DNA from: Oscillospiraceae bacterium UBA4632
GTDB lineage: Bacteria; Bacillota; Clostridia; Oscillospirales; Oscillospiraceae
Direction of reading: 5' to 3'
Assembly: GCA_002405995.1 (NCBI GenBank)
Contig: DHMW01000052.1
Span: forward strand, 1-35,192
DNA: 35,192 nucleotides
Shown: positions 8,074-14,655 of the stretch, piece by piece
Numbering within the stretch: the first letter of the stretch is position 1
How the letters are laid out: every line of letters begins with the position of its first letter
The notes under the pieces: generated by a model
Databases searched by the model: none
What the model was told of the DNA's origin: nothing
The model's input: only the letters and a program-made list of their open reading frames with translations
Translations under genes and position numbers: made by a program

Positions 8074-8134
8074 ACTCTCGATATGAGCACACGAGCAAGG
8101 AGAGGATATCGCAATGGCTGAGAATCGAGAGTAT
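8072..8134 (+). repeat. 11-bp inverted repeat flanking the asp23 ribosome-binding site
   Basis: ATACTCTCGAT (8072-8082) and its exact reverse complement ATCGAGAGTAT (8124-8134) enclose the ribosome-binding site and start codon. The left arm overlaps the -10 element and the expected transcription start. Function unknown. Confidence 0.5.
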
Positions 8135-8479
8135 CTGACCCGCGGCGAGGAAAACGGCAGCATCAGCATCGCCGAGGACGTGGTCGCCGCCATCGCCGCC
8201 GACGCGGTCGGCGAGATCGAGGGCGTGGGTCCCATGTGCCAGAACATGACCGAGCAGCTCACCGAGCAGTTCACTGGGAAAAAAGGGCTTCGCGGCGTGC
8301 GCGCCGAGCTCTCCGACGGCGAGATCGTCGTTGATATTTACCTCATGATGCGCTACGGTTACCCTATCCCCGAAACGGCGCGCAAGGTGCAGGAAAGCGT
8401 TTCCGCCGCCGTCAGCGGCATGACGGGCTACGCCGTGCAGGCGGTCAATGTCCACGTCGGCGGGATCAGCTTCAACTAA
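8114..8479 (+). CDS. Asp23/Gls24 family envelope stress protein (YqhY-like)
   Basis: A 121-residue Asp23/Gls24 (DUF322) protein. The family fold is visible: NGSISIAEDVVAAIAADAVGEIEGV (about 15-40), a variable loop, then DGEIVVDIYLMMRYGYPIPETARKVQESV and a final VQAVNVHVGGISF. YqhY homologues lie beside nusB (and often the acc genes) in many Firmicutes and have been linked to control of acetyl-CoA carboxylase; this protein occupies that slot directly before nusB. Good ribosome-binding site AAGGAGAGG. The link to lipid synthesis is inferred from homologues; no acc gene is present here. Confidence 0.9.
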   Translation: MAENREYLTRGEENGSISIAEDVVAAIAADAVGEIEGVGPMCQNMTEQLTEQFTGKKGLRGVRAELSDGEIVVDIYLMMRYGYPIPETARKVQESVSAAVSGMTGYAVQAVNVHVGGISFN

Positions 8480-8507
8480 TAGAGAAAGATAAAGGAACAG
8501 AACGAGA

Positions 8508-8960
8508 ATGATTCGCAATACGGCGCGAGAGATCGCAGTGCATCTTGCCTATGAGCTGAGCTTTACGGATAGATCCCCCGAAGCGCTGCTCGATGAACGG
8601 CTGACAAAGGAATATTTCGATACCCTCAGGGAGGAGGACGCGGTCTACGAAAAGGTCCCCGGCGCATCGCAGGCGGACTATATCCGCTCCATCGTCACCG
8701 GCGTTGCCGCTCACGCCCCGGAGCTGGACGGCTACATTGCCAAATACGCCCGCGGCTGGAGCTTTGACCGCATCCCGCTCGTCGCCTCGGCGATCATGCG
8801 CGTTGCGATGTACGAGGTCCTCTACCGCACGGACATTCCCAACAGCGTCGCCATCAACGAGGCGGTCGAGATCGCCAAGAAATACGAAACGCCGGAGACG
8901 GTCAAATTCATCAACGGCATCCTCGGCAGCTTCGTGCGCGGCGAGATCAGCGCGGAATAA
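8508..8960 (+). CDS. nusB: transcription antitermination factor NusB
   Basis: A 150-residue RNA-binding helical protein that acts with NusE (S10) in rRNA antitermination. It begins RNTAREIAVHLAYELSF, the NusB N-terminus, and has the conserved FDRIPLVASAIMRVAMYEVLYRTDIPNSVAINEAVEIAKKY and FINGILGSF blocks in its C-terminal half. Transcribed with asp23 upstream. A hairpin follows before xseA. Confidence 0.96.
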   Translation: MIRNTAREIAVHLAYELSFTDRSPEALLDERLTKEYFDTLREEDAVYEKVPGASQADYIRSIVTGVAAHAPELDGYIAKYARGWSFDRIPLVASAIMRVAMYEVLYRTDIPNSVAINEAVEIAKKYETPETVKFINGILGSFVRGEISAE

Positions 8961-8973
8961 GTCACAGAAACGA

Positions 8974-9009
8974 GCAGAGTACCGCCGGCGCGGCGCTCTG
9001 CTTTTCTTT
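8974..9009 (+). terminator. hairpin with T-run between nusB and xseA
   Basis: GCAGAG (8974-8979) pairs with CTCTGC (8996-9001), and inside it CGCCG pairs with CGGCG with a TAC bulge; TTTTCTTT follows. It resembles an intrinsic terminator, perhaps partial, within what otherwise looks like one operon. No separate promoter for xseA was recognised. Confidence 0.5.
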
Positions 9010-9033
9010 GGTCCGGAAAAGGAGGCGGCAGAC

Positions 9034-10269
9034 ATGGAACAGCAGCAGATGATCTTCAGCGTATCCGAGGCGAACAACTTCATCAAGGCGCTGCTTGACG
9101 CCGTGCCTCAGCTCCAGACGATTTTCGTGCGCGGCGAGATATCGAACTACAAGCTCTATCCCTCAGGGCATCACTACTTTACGCTCAAGGACGAGGGCAG
9201 CGCGCTTCGCTGCGTGATGTTCCGCGGCATGGCGTCCTCGCTCCGCTTCCGGCCGGAAAACGGCATGAAGGTCGTCGCCTTCGGCCGCATCGGCGTGTTC
9301 CCGCGCGACGGTGCGTATCAGCTCTACTGCTCGGAGCTGAGCGCGGCGGGCGTCGGCGACCTGCATGTCGCCTTCGAGCAGCTCAAGGAAAAGCTCTATA
9401 AGGAAGGGCTTTTCGATCCCGCGCACAAAAAGCCCCTGCCGGAGTACCCGGGACGCATCGCCATCATCACCTCATCCGCAGGCGCGGCGGTGCACGATAT
9501 GCTGCGCATCCTGAACGCGCGCTGGCCGATGAGCGAGGTCGTGCTCCTGCCCGTGCGCGTGCAGGGCGCTGAGGCGCCGCCGGAGATCGCCGGTGCGCTG
9601 CGCTATGCAAACAAATGGAAGGTCGCCGACCTCATCATCACGGGCCGCGGCGGCGGCTCGATCGAGGACCTCTGGGCGTTCAACGATGAGCGCGTGGCGC
9701 GTGCCATTTATGAATCGGACCTCCCGGTCATCTCTGCCGTAGGGCACGAGCCGGACGTGACGATCGCCGACTTTGTCGCCGATGCCCGCGCGTCCACGCC
9801 GTCCAACGCGGCGGAGCTTGCCGTGCCGGACCAGCGCGAGGCCAGAAGGCGGCTCGAGACGCTGCAGGCGCGCATGGCGCAGAGCGAGCGGACGCGCGTG
9901 GCCGCCCTGCGCGAGCGGTATGAAAAGCTTGCGCGCAGCCGTGCGCTGCGCGACCCCATGGCGTTTATCGACGATAAGCGCCTGCTGCTCGACTACACGC
10001 AGAAAAATCTTGCCTCGCTCGCACAGGGCCAGACGGCGCAGCGGCGGCAGCGGTTCACAGCGCTCGCGGCAAAGCTCGACGCGCTCAGCCCGCTCAAGGT
10101 GCTCGGCCGCGGCTATGCTGTGGCACGAAACGGGCAGGGGCAAATTCTGCGCGCGGCGCAGGAAGCCGCAGTTGGCGAACAGATCGAGGTACTGCTGGGG
10201 CGGGGGAGCCTCGGCTGCACGGTAAACGAACGAAGCATGGGAGGAACGGCCGATGGCGAAAACGTTTGA
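9034..10269 (+). CDS. xseA: exodeoxyribonuclease VII large subunit (XseA)
   Basis: Large subunit of exonuclease VII, which degrades single-stranded DNA from both ends. The 411-residue product has the N-terminal OB-fold (about 5-100, with VRGEISNYKLYPSGHHYFTLKD) and the catalytic domain with ITSSAGAAVHDML, GRGGGSIEDLWAFNDE and VGHEPDVTIADFVADARASTPS, followed by a coiled-coil region and a C-terminal segment LGRGYAVARN. The ATG at 9034 follows AAGGAGG. The end overlaps xseB by 17 bases, so the two subunits are probably co-translated. Confidence 0.97.
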   Translation: MEQQQMIFSVSEANNFIKALLDAVPQLQTIFVRGEISNYKLYPSGHHYFTLKDEGSALRCVMFRGMASSLRFRPENGMKVVAFGRIGVFPRDGAYQLYCSELSAAGVGDLHVAFEQLKEKLYKEGLFDPAHKKPLPEYPGRIAIITSSAGAAVHDMLRILNARWPMSEVVLLPVRVQGAEAPPEIAGALRYANKWKVADLIITGRGGGSIEDLWAFNDERVARAIYESDLPVISAVGHEPDVTIADFVADARASTPSNAAELAVPDQREARRRLETLQARMAQSERTRVAALRERYEKLARSRALRDPMAFIDDKRLLLDYTQKNLASLAQGQTAQRRQRFTALAAKLDALSPLKVLGRGYAVARNGQGQILRAAQEAAVGEQIEVLLGRGSLGCTVNERSMGGTADGENV

Positions 10270-10477
10270 GGATAATATCGCCCGCCTTGAGGAGATCGTG
10301 GCGGCGCTGGAAAAGGGGGAGGCAAAGCTTGCCGACTCGCTCAAGCTCTTTGAGGAGGGCACGAAGCTTGCCGCCGACTGCGGCGCGATGCTCGACAAAG
10401 CGGAGCAGAAGGTCGCAAAGCTTTCTAAGGGCGCGGACGGCGCGCCGGTCGAGAGCCCATTCATCCCGGAGGAGTAA
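10253..10477 (+). CDS. xseB: exodeoxyribonuclease VII small subunit (XseB)
   Basis: A 74-residue helical protein starting MAKTFEDNIARLEEIVAALEKGEAKLADSL, the standard XseB sequence, with LFEEGTKLAADCGAMLDKAEQKV following. It binds the coiled coils of XseA. It overlaps xseA and is followed 3 bases later by ispA, the usual order in Firmicutes. Confidence 0.96.
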   Translation: MAKTFEDNIARLEEIVAALEKGEAKLADSLKLFEEGTKLAADCGAMLDKAEQKVAKLSKGADGAPVESPFIPEE

Positions 10478-10480
10478 GCC

Positions 10481-11368
10481 ATGGACGAAACGCTGTTTTC
10501 CGCGCGCATGAAGGGTTATCAGGCAATGATCGAGGACTATCTCTCCGTCTGCCTGAGCGATACTGCGGGCGCGCGCTATCACGCGCTCACCGACTCGATG
10601 CGCTACAGCCTGGCGGCGGGCGGCAAGCGCCTGCGCCCGATTCTGACGCTCGAATTCTGCCGCGTCTGCGGCGGCGACACCGAAGCGGCACTGAGCGTCG
10701 CCTGCGGCGTTGAGATGCTGCACACCTATTCGCTCATCCACGACGACCTGCCCGTGATGGACAACGACGATCTGCGCCGCGGCAAGCCGTCGAACCACAA
10801 GGTGTTCGGCGAACGCACGGCGACGCTCGCGGGCGACGCACTGCAGGCGCTTGCCTTTGAAACGGTGCTGAACGCGCCGCTTCCCGCCGCGCGGGCGCTG
10901 CGCTGCGCGCAGATCCTGGCCCGCGCCGCCGGACACGAGGGTATCTGCGGCGGGCAGCAGCTCGACCTTGCGTGGGAGGGGCGGGCGCTGACGGCGGACG
11001 AGCTGCATGAGATCTACCTGCGCAAGACGAGCGCGCTCATCCGCGCCGCCTGCGTGATGGGCGCTGCCGCTGCGGGCGGCACGAAGGCGCAGGAGGACGC
11101 CGCTGCACGCTATGCTGACCAGTTCGGCTACGCCTTCCAGCTGCGCGACGATGTGCTTGACATCATCGGCGACGAAAGGGTTTTTGGCAAGCCCATCGGC
11201 TCCGACCGGGAGGAGGGCAAGACCACCGGCGTCGATCTCTTCGGGCTGGACGGCTGCCGGGAAAGGATCGCGGAGAGTTCGCGCGCGGCGGAGGCCGCGC
11301 TTGCGGGGCTGGACGGCACGGAATTTCTCCGCCATCTTGTCCATGTGCTCGAAGCGCGGAGCAAATGA
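10481..11368 (+). CDS. ispA: farnesyl/geranyl diphosphate synthase (IspA)
   Basis: Short-chain trans-prenyl diphosphate synthase that condenses isopentenyl and dimethylallyl diphosphate to farnesyl diphosphate. The 295-residue product shows GGKRLRP near residue 47, the first Asp-rich motif DDLPVMDND (about 88-96), GQQLDLAW near 160, and the second Asp-rich motif DDVLDIIGD (about 223-231). It is last in asp23-nusB-xseA-xseB-ispA. In many Firmicutes dxs follows ispA; here the methionine transport unit comes next and dxs is absent. Exact chain length cannot be read from the sequence. Confidence 0.95.
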   Translation: MDETLFSARMKGYQAMIEDYLSVCLSDTAGARYHALTDSMRYSLAAGGKRLRPILTLEFCRVCGGDTEAALSVACGVEMLHTYSLIHDDLPVMDNDDLRRGKPSNHKVFGERTATLAGDALQALAFETVLNAPLPAARALRCAQILARAAGHEGICGGQQLDLAWEGRALTADELHEIYLRKTSALIRAACVMGAAAAGGTKAQEDAAARYADQFGYAFQLRDDVLDIIGDERVFGKPIGSDREEGKTTGVDLFGLDGCRERIAESSRAAEAALAGLDGTEFLRHLVHVLEARSK

Positions 11369-11410
11369 ACGTCAAATTTCGTGCATTTGCAAAAAAATTG
11401 CGTCGGTGTG

Positions 11411-11459
11411 AAAAAATATGAATTTTTCGGTTGACAATTCAGACCGATGGTGCTACCAT
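11411..11459 (+). promoter_or_regulatory. strong sigma-A promoter of the metQNI leader
   Basis: TTGACA (11431-11436), 17 bases, TACCAT (11454-11459), with TG one base before the -10 (TGcTACCAT). An A/T-rich tract (11411-11427, AAAAAATATGAATTTTT) lies immediately upstream of the -35 and could act as an UP element. Transcription should start near 11466. Confidence 0.8.
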
Positions 11460-11467
11460 ACGCACAT

Positions 11468-11490
11468 CGCAGGGAGACTGATCGCCTGCG
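11468..11490 (+). other. 5' hairpin in the metQNI leader RNA
   Basis: CGCAGG (11468-11473) pairs with CCTGCG (11485-11490) around an 11-base loop, at or just after the expected 5' end of the transcript. It might stabilise the leader RNA. Seen in sequence; role inferred. Confidence 0.45.
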
Positions 11491-11512
11491 CCTGATTTTC
11501 AGAAAGGAAACA

Positions 11513-11629
11513 ATGGGCATGAAGAACCTCGCCGTCAACTCCATGATGATGTCCAAGATGTGCATGATGTCCATCATGTGCATGCTTCGTCGTGAGCAAA
11601 ACGGTCATTTCCTTTCAGAAACTGTCTGA
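11513..11629 (+). CDS. methionine-rich leader peptide of the metQNI operon
   Basis: A 38-residue ORF starting at the ATG at 11513 behind GAAAGGAAAC. Ten of the first 24 residues are methionine, at positions 1, 3, 11-13, 16, 18, 19, 22 and 24; residues 11-24 read MMMSKMCMMSIMCM, with two cysteines as well. The tail (LRREQNGHFLSETV) is ordinary in composition. A strong promoter lies upstream, an intrinsic terminator starts 17 bases after the stop, and the next genes encode a methionine ABC transporter. The peptide itself probably has no function beyond being translated: ribosome stalling when charged tRNA-Met is scarce would favour read-through. Leader peptides of this kind are known for other amino-acid operons; I do not recall one described for metQNI in Clostridia. 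Confidence 0.82.
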   Translation: MGMKNLAVNSMMMSKMCMMSIMCMLRREQNGHFLSETV

Positions 11630-11646
11630 TATTCAAGCGTGAACGG

Positions 11647-11680
11647 CAGCGGAAGGTCAAATGGCCTCCCGCTGTTTTTT
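11647..11680 (+). terminator. intrinsic terminator (attenuator) in the metQ leader
   Basis: CAGCGG (11647-11652) pairs with CCGCTG (11669-11674); after one A-C mismatch AGGTC (11654-11658) pairs with GGCCT (11663-11667, including one G-U), loop AAAT; then TTTTTT (11675-11680). It stands between the leader peptide and metQ with no second promoter recognised after it, so it must be bypassed to express the transporter. Confidence 0.88.
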
Positions 11681-11844
11681 ATTTCCGGAAAGGAGCTGTG
11701 AACTGTGAACCTTTGCAAAAGCGTCCAGATATTGAGAGACGACCGAATGTGTCCGGCGGGCGCAGCAATGTATGAATAAAAGCATTTCCCTTTTTCGAAA
11801 CCAAAATATCCGTTCAAAAAATAGATCATAAGGAGATCAAAACA
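11681..11844 (+). other. untranslated stretch between attenuator and metQ
   Basis: This 164-base stretch is richer in A and T than its neighbours. It contains the metQ ribosome-binding site (AAGGAG, about 11830-11835) and one possible 24-codon ORF (GTG at 11705, stop 11777-11779) with AAAGGAG upstream, which I do not accept as a gene. No riboswitch fold or further promoter was recognised. Confidence 0.5.
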
Positions 11845-12723
11845 ATGAAAAAGAATTCCGTCAAGCTGACTGCTCTTGTCCTTGCGCTCGTCCTCACCGC
11901 CGCGCTCGCACTGACCGGCTGCGGCTCCAAGGCCGAGGACGAAGCCCCTGTCATCCAGATCGCTGTCCCCAACGACACGACCAACGAAGCCCGCGCCCTG
12001 CTCCTGCTCGAAGCCAACGGCATCATCAAGCTCAAGGACGGCGCCGGCATCACCGCCACCAAGAACGACATTGCCGAGAATCCGTACAATGTTGAGATCG
12101 TTGAGACCGAGGCTGCGCAGATCCCCAACATCCTTCAGGATGTCGATTACGCCGTCATCAACTCCAACTACGCCATCAACGCAGGCCTGAACCCCGTCAA
12201 GGACTCCCTTGAGATCGAGGGTTCCTCCTCCGCCTATGCCAACATCCTCGCCGTCAAGGAGGGCAACGAGAGCTCCGACAAGATCAAGGCGCTCGTCGCC
12301 GCGCTTGAGAGCCAGCAGGTCGTTGATTACATCAATGAAAAGTATGACGGCTCCGTCGTCAGCACCGTGGAGGACCCGACCGACGGCTACGACGCCTCCG
12401 TTGACTACGCTGCGCTTGCCGGTACCACCATCTCTGTTGCCGCCTCCCCGACCCCGCACGCCGAGATCCTTGAGGTCGCCAAGGACATTCTTGCCGAAAA
12501 GGACATCACTCTCGACATCAAGACCTATAACGACTACGTTATTCCCAACGACATTGTTGAGGATGGCACCGTGGACGCCAACTACTTCCAGCACAAGCCG
12601 TATCTCGACGATTTCAACGCTGAGAAGGGCACGCACATCGTCTCCGTCGCCGCGATCCACGTCGAGCCCATGGGCCTCTACGGCGGCAAGCAGACCACGC
12701 TCGACGCGCTGAGCGCCAAGTAA
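11845..12723 (+). CDS. metQ: circularly permuted MetQ/NlpA-type methionine-binding lipoprotein
   Basis: Substrate-binding lipoprotein of a methionine ABC importer, 292 residues. Residues 1-26 are a lipoprotein signal peptide with lipobox LTGC (Cys26). The two family halves are in swapped order. Residues 37-180 hold what is normally the C-terminal half (IAVPNDTTNEARALLLL, IKLKDGAGI, DVDYAVINSNYAINAGLNP, and EKYDGSVV, which usually ends the protein). Residues 196-290 hold what is normally the N-terminal half (ISVAASPTPHAEIL, NDYVIPN, DANYFQHKPYLDDFN, HVEPMGLY, TLDAL). A linker (about 181-195) joins the old C-terminus to the old N-terminus. The frame is clean, the gene has AAGGAG upstream, and metN follows 23 bases later. 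Length equals an ordinary MetQ plus a short linker, so the whole fold is probably rebuilt. Substrate (L-methionine, perhaps D-methionine or peptides) is inferred from family and neighbours. Confidence 0.9.
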   Translation: MKKNSVKLTALVLALVLTAALALTGCGSKAEDEAPVIQIAVPNDTTNEARALLLLEANGIIKLKDGAGITATKNDIAENPYNVEIVETEAAQIPNILQDVDYAVINSNYAINAGLNPVKDSLEIEGSSSAYANILAVKEGNESSDKIKALVAALESQQVVDYINEKYDGSVVSTVEDPTDGYDASVDYAALAGTTISVAASPTPHAEILEVAKDILAEKDITLDIKTYNDYVIPNDIVEDGTVDANYFQHKPYLDDFNAEKGTHIVSVAAIHVEPMGLYGGKQTTLDALSAK

Positions 12724-12746
12724 AAAAGCGAAAGGAGGGGGCGTTC

Positions 12747-13760
12747 TTGATCGAACTGAAGCATTTATGCAAGACCTTTGAAACTGCCGGCGGCAGGGTG
12801 GACGCGCTCAAGGACGTCTCCCTGACCATCCCGGATGGAGACGTTTACGGCATCATCGGCATGAGCGGCGCGGGCAAGTCCACGCTGGTGCGCTGCATCA
12901 ATATGCTCGAGCGCCCGACCTCCGGCGAGGTCATCGTGAACGGGGAACGCCTCGACACGATGACCCCCGCGCAGCTGCGCGCGGCGCGGCGCGAGATCAC
13001 GATGATCTTCCAGCGCTTCAACCTGCTGATGCAGCGAAACTGCCTGGATAACGTCTGCTTCCCGATGGAGCTTTCCGGCTTGCGGGGAGAGAAGAAATGG
13101 CGCGAGCAGCGGGCGCTGGAGCTTCTCGACATCGTGGGGCTCAGGGATAAGGCCAAGGCCTTTCCCGCGCAGCTCTCCGGCGGGCAGCAGCAGCGCGTAG
13201 CCATCGCCCGCGCGCTGGCTACGAACCCGAAGGTCCTGCTGTGCGACGAGGCGACGAGCGCGCTCGACCCCAAGACGACGCGCCAGATCCTTGAGCTGAT
13301 CGGCGACATCAACAAAAAGCTCGGCATCACCGTCGTTATCATCACGCACCAGATGAGCGTCGTCAAGGAGGTCTGCAACCACGTTGCGATCCTCGATGAC
13401 GGCGAGGTCGTGGAGGAGGGGCTGGTCTCTGCCGTCTTTTCCGCGCCCAAGTCCGCCGCGGCGCGCCATCTTGTGTTCCCGCGCGGCGCGGACATGGATG
13501 TGTCCGACCCGCAGCGCGAGCGCCGCATCCGCCTGATTTTCCGCAGCGCGAAAACGACCGCCATCCCGCTGGTCGCCCGCCTTGCCACGGAGGAGGGCGT
13601 GAGTGCCAACGTGATCTCCGCCACCACGCAGAAGCTCTCCGAGGAGGTCTACGGCAGCATGCTGCTGGGCGTTCCCAACGCGCAGTTTGAAAGTGCCATG
13701 GCATTTCTCAAGGGGATCGAAAACCTTCAGGTAGAGGAGGCGAGCGTCGATGTACAGTAA
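12747..13760 (+). CDS. metN: methionine ABC transporter ATP-binding protein (MetN)
   Basis: ATPase of the methionine importer, 337 residues. Walker A is GMSGAGKS (38-45), the signature is LSGGQQQR (143-150), and Walker B is VLLCDEATSALDP (Asp167, Glu168). A C-terminal NIL/ACT-like domain (about 255-333, starting RRIRLIFRS) corresponds to the domain that in E. coli MetN binds methionine and inhibits transport. Translation appears to start at a TTG (12747) behind AAAGGAGGGG; no in-frame ATG lies close upstream. The end overlaps metI by 11 bases. Confidence 0.95.
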   Translation: MIELKHLCKTFETAGGRVDALKDVSLTIPDGDVYGIIGMSGAGKSTLVRCINMLERPTSGEVIVNGERLDTMTPAQLRAARREITMIFQRFNLLMQRNCLDNVCFPMELSGLRGEKKWREQRALELLDIVGLRDKAKAFPAQLSGGQQQRVAIARALATNPKVLLCDEATSALDPKTTRQILELIGDINKKLGITVVIITHQMSVVKEVCNHVAILDDGEVVEEGLVSAVFSAPKSAAARHLVFPRGADMDVSDPQRERRIRLIFRSAKTTAIPLVARLATEEGVSANVISATTQKLSEEVYGSMLLGVPNAQFESAMAFLKGIENLQVEEASVDVQ

Positions 13761-14454
13761 TCTTTTTTCCGCCGAATCCGTCGCCGGACTGGTCGAGGCG
13801 CTGCAAACGCAGTTCCTCTCAGCCATCTGGGAGACATTTTATGTCACCGTGCTCTCCACCGCGTTGGCCATCGTGCTGGGGCTCCCGCTCGGCGTGCTGC
13901 TGGTCGCAGGGGAGAAGGGCGGCGTGCTGCCGCTGCCGCGCTGGCTGATGAGCGTGCTGAACGTCATCATCAACCTGCTGCGCTCTATCCCGTTCCTCAT
14001 CCTGATGATCATGGTCTTTCCGCTCTCGCGCCTGATCGTCGGTACGACCGTCGGCACGACCGCGACCATCGTTCCGCTCGTTATTGCAGCGTTTCCGTTC
14101 GTTGCACGCCTTGTCGAAAGCAGCCTGCGCGAGGTCGATCCCAATATTATCGAAGCCGCGCAGAGCATGGGCGCTACGCCCGTGCAGATCATCTGCAAGG
14201 TCATGATCCCCGAGAGCATCCCCTCGCTCCTTCAGAACTTCACCATTGCGCTGACCACCATCCTGGGCTACTCCGCCATGAGCGGCATCATCGGCGGAGG
14301 CGGCCTTGGCAAGATCGCCATCGACTACGGCTTCTACCGCTATAAGTACCTGATCATGTATGCGGCGGTCATTCTGCTGATCCTTCTTGTGCAGGCGTTC
14401 CAGTCCCTCGGCACGCGCCTTGCCGTCAGGAGCGACAAGCGGCTGAAAAAGTGA
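13750..14454 (+). CDS. metI: methionine ABC transporter permease (MetI)
   Basis: A 234-residue inner-membrane permease with about five membrane helices. The ABC-coupling EAA loop is visible as EAAQSMGATPVQIICKVMIPES (about 136-157), and LLRSIPFLILMIMVFPLSR and SAMSGIIGGGGLGKIAIDYGFYRY are typical of MetI. It starts inside the end of metN (RBS GAGGAGG near 13735) and ends just before a strong terminator, closing the metQNI operon. Confidence 0.96.
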   Translation: MYSNLFSAESVAGLVEALQTQFLSAIWETFYVTVLSTALAIVLGLPLGVLLVAGEKGGVLPLPRWLMSVLNVIINLLRSIPFLILMIMVFPLSRLIVGTTVGTTATIVPLVIAAFPFVARLVESSLREVDPNIIEAAQSMGATPVQIICKVMIPESIPSLLQNFTIALTTILGYSAMSGIIGGGGLGKIAIDYGFYRYKYLIMYAAVILLILLVQAFQSLGTRLAVRSDKRLKK

Positions 14455-14464
14455 ACCGCATCCA

Positions 14465-14495
14465 GCCCCGGTCCCTTTTGGACCGGGGCCTTTTT
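14465..14495 (+). terminator. intrinsic terminator after metI
   Basis: A perfect 10-bp GC-rich stem (14465-14474 with 14480-14489), loop CTTTT, then CTTTTTG. It clearly ends the metQNI transcript. Confidence 0.93.
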
Positions 14496-14497
14496 GC

Positions 14498-14549
14498 GCA
14501 TTGTGCAGGTTGCCTGAAAATAATCAAGCGATTTTTGAAGGCACAATGC
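14498..14549 (+). repeat. 9-bp inverted repeat between metI terminator and next promoter
   Basis: GCATTGTGC (14498-14506) and its exact reverse complement GCACAATGC (14541-14549), with AAAAT/ATTTT also able to pair inside. The right arm ends 20 bases before the -35 of the following promoter. It could be an operator or a second hairpin; function unknown. Confidence 0.45.
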
Positions 14550-14569
14550 AATAAAAATTGCAAAACGGC

Positions 14570-14598
14570 TTGTAAAAGAAGGGAGATACTGCTATAAT
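14570..14598 (+). promoter_or_regulatory. sigma-A promoter upstream of the M50 protease and scpAB
   Basis: TTGTAA (14570-14575), 17 bases, TATAAT (14593-14598). A perfect -10 and the same -35 as the asp23 promoter, in an AT-rich gap. It probably starts the transcript carrying the M50 protease, scpA and scpB. Confidence 0.78.
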
Positions 14599-14655
14599 AG
14601 AGCCAAACTGATGCATGATGGAAACCGATCTGCATAACCTGCACGGAGAAATTGC

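Larger units (their letters stand above)
11502..11680 (+). promoter_or_regulatory. putative methionine-responsive transcription attenuator of metQNI
   Basis: Four segments can form alternative structures. Segment 1, GAAAGGAAA (11502-11510), is the leader-peptide ribosome-binding region. Segment 2, CATTTCCTTTC (11606-11616), lies near the end of the leader ORF. Segment 3 is 11651-11663, and segment 4 is the 3' arm of the terminator. Segment 2 pairs with segment 1 (9 bp, TTTCCTTTC with GAAAGGAAA) or with segment 3 (CATTT with AAATG and CCTTTC with GGAAGG, two-base bulge). The 2:3 pairing would destroy the terminator. A ribosome stalled in the Met codons (up to 11584) leaves segment 2 free, whereas one at the stop codon (11627-11629) would cover it. 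This is classical attenuation geometry. It was worked out by eye and not by folding energies. Confidence 0.75.

Noticed and set aside
11461..11680. SAM riboswitch or T-box in front of metQ
   Set aside because: No SAM-I core elements or T-box specifier and antiterminator bulge sequence could be found, while a Met-rich ORF and alternative stems explain the leader.
11705..11779. 24-codon GTG-start ORF between the attenuator and metQ with AAAGGAG upstream
   Set aside because: Too short, no recognisable feature, and a competing frame starts at 11698; chance is likely.
11845..12723. Idea that metQ is two partial genes or a frameshifted duplicate
   Set aside because: One intact frame carries signal peptide, lipobox and both complete halves once each; a circular permutation is simpler.
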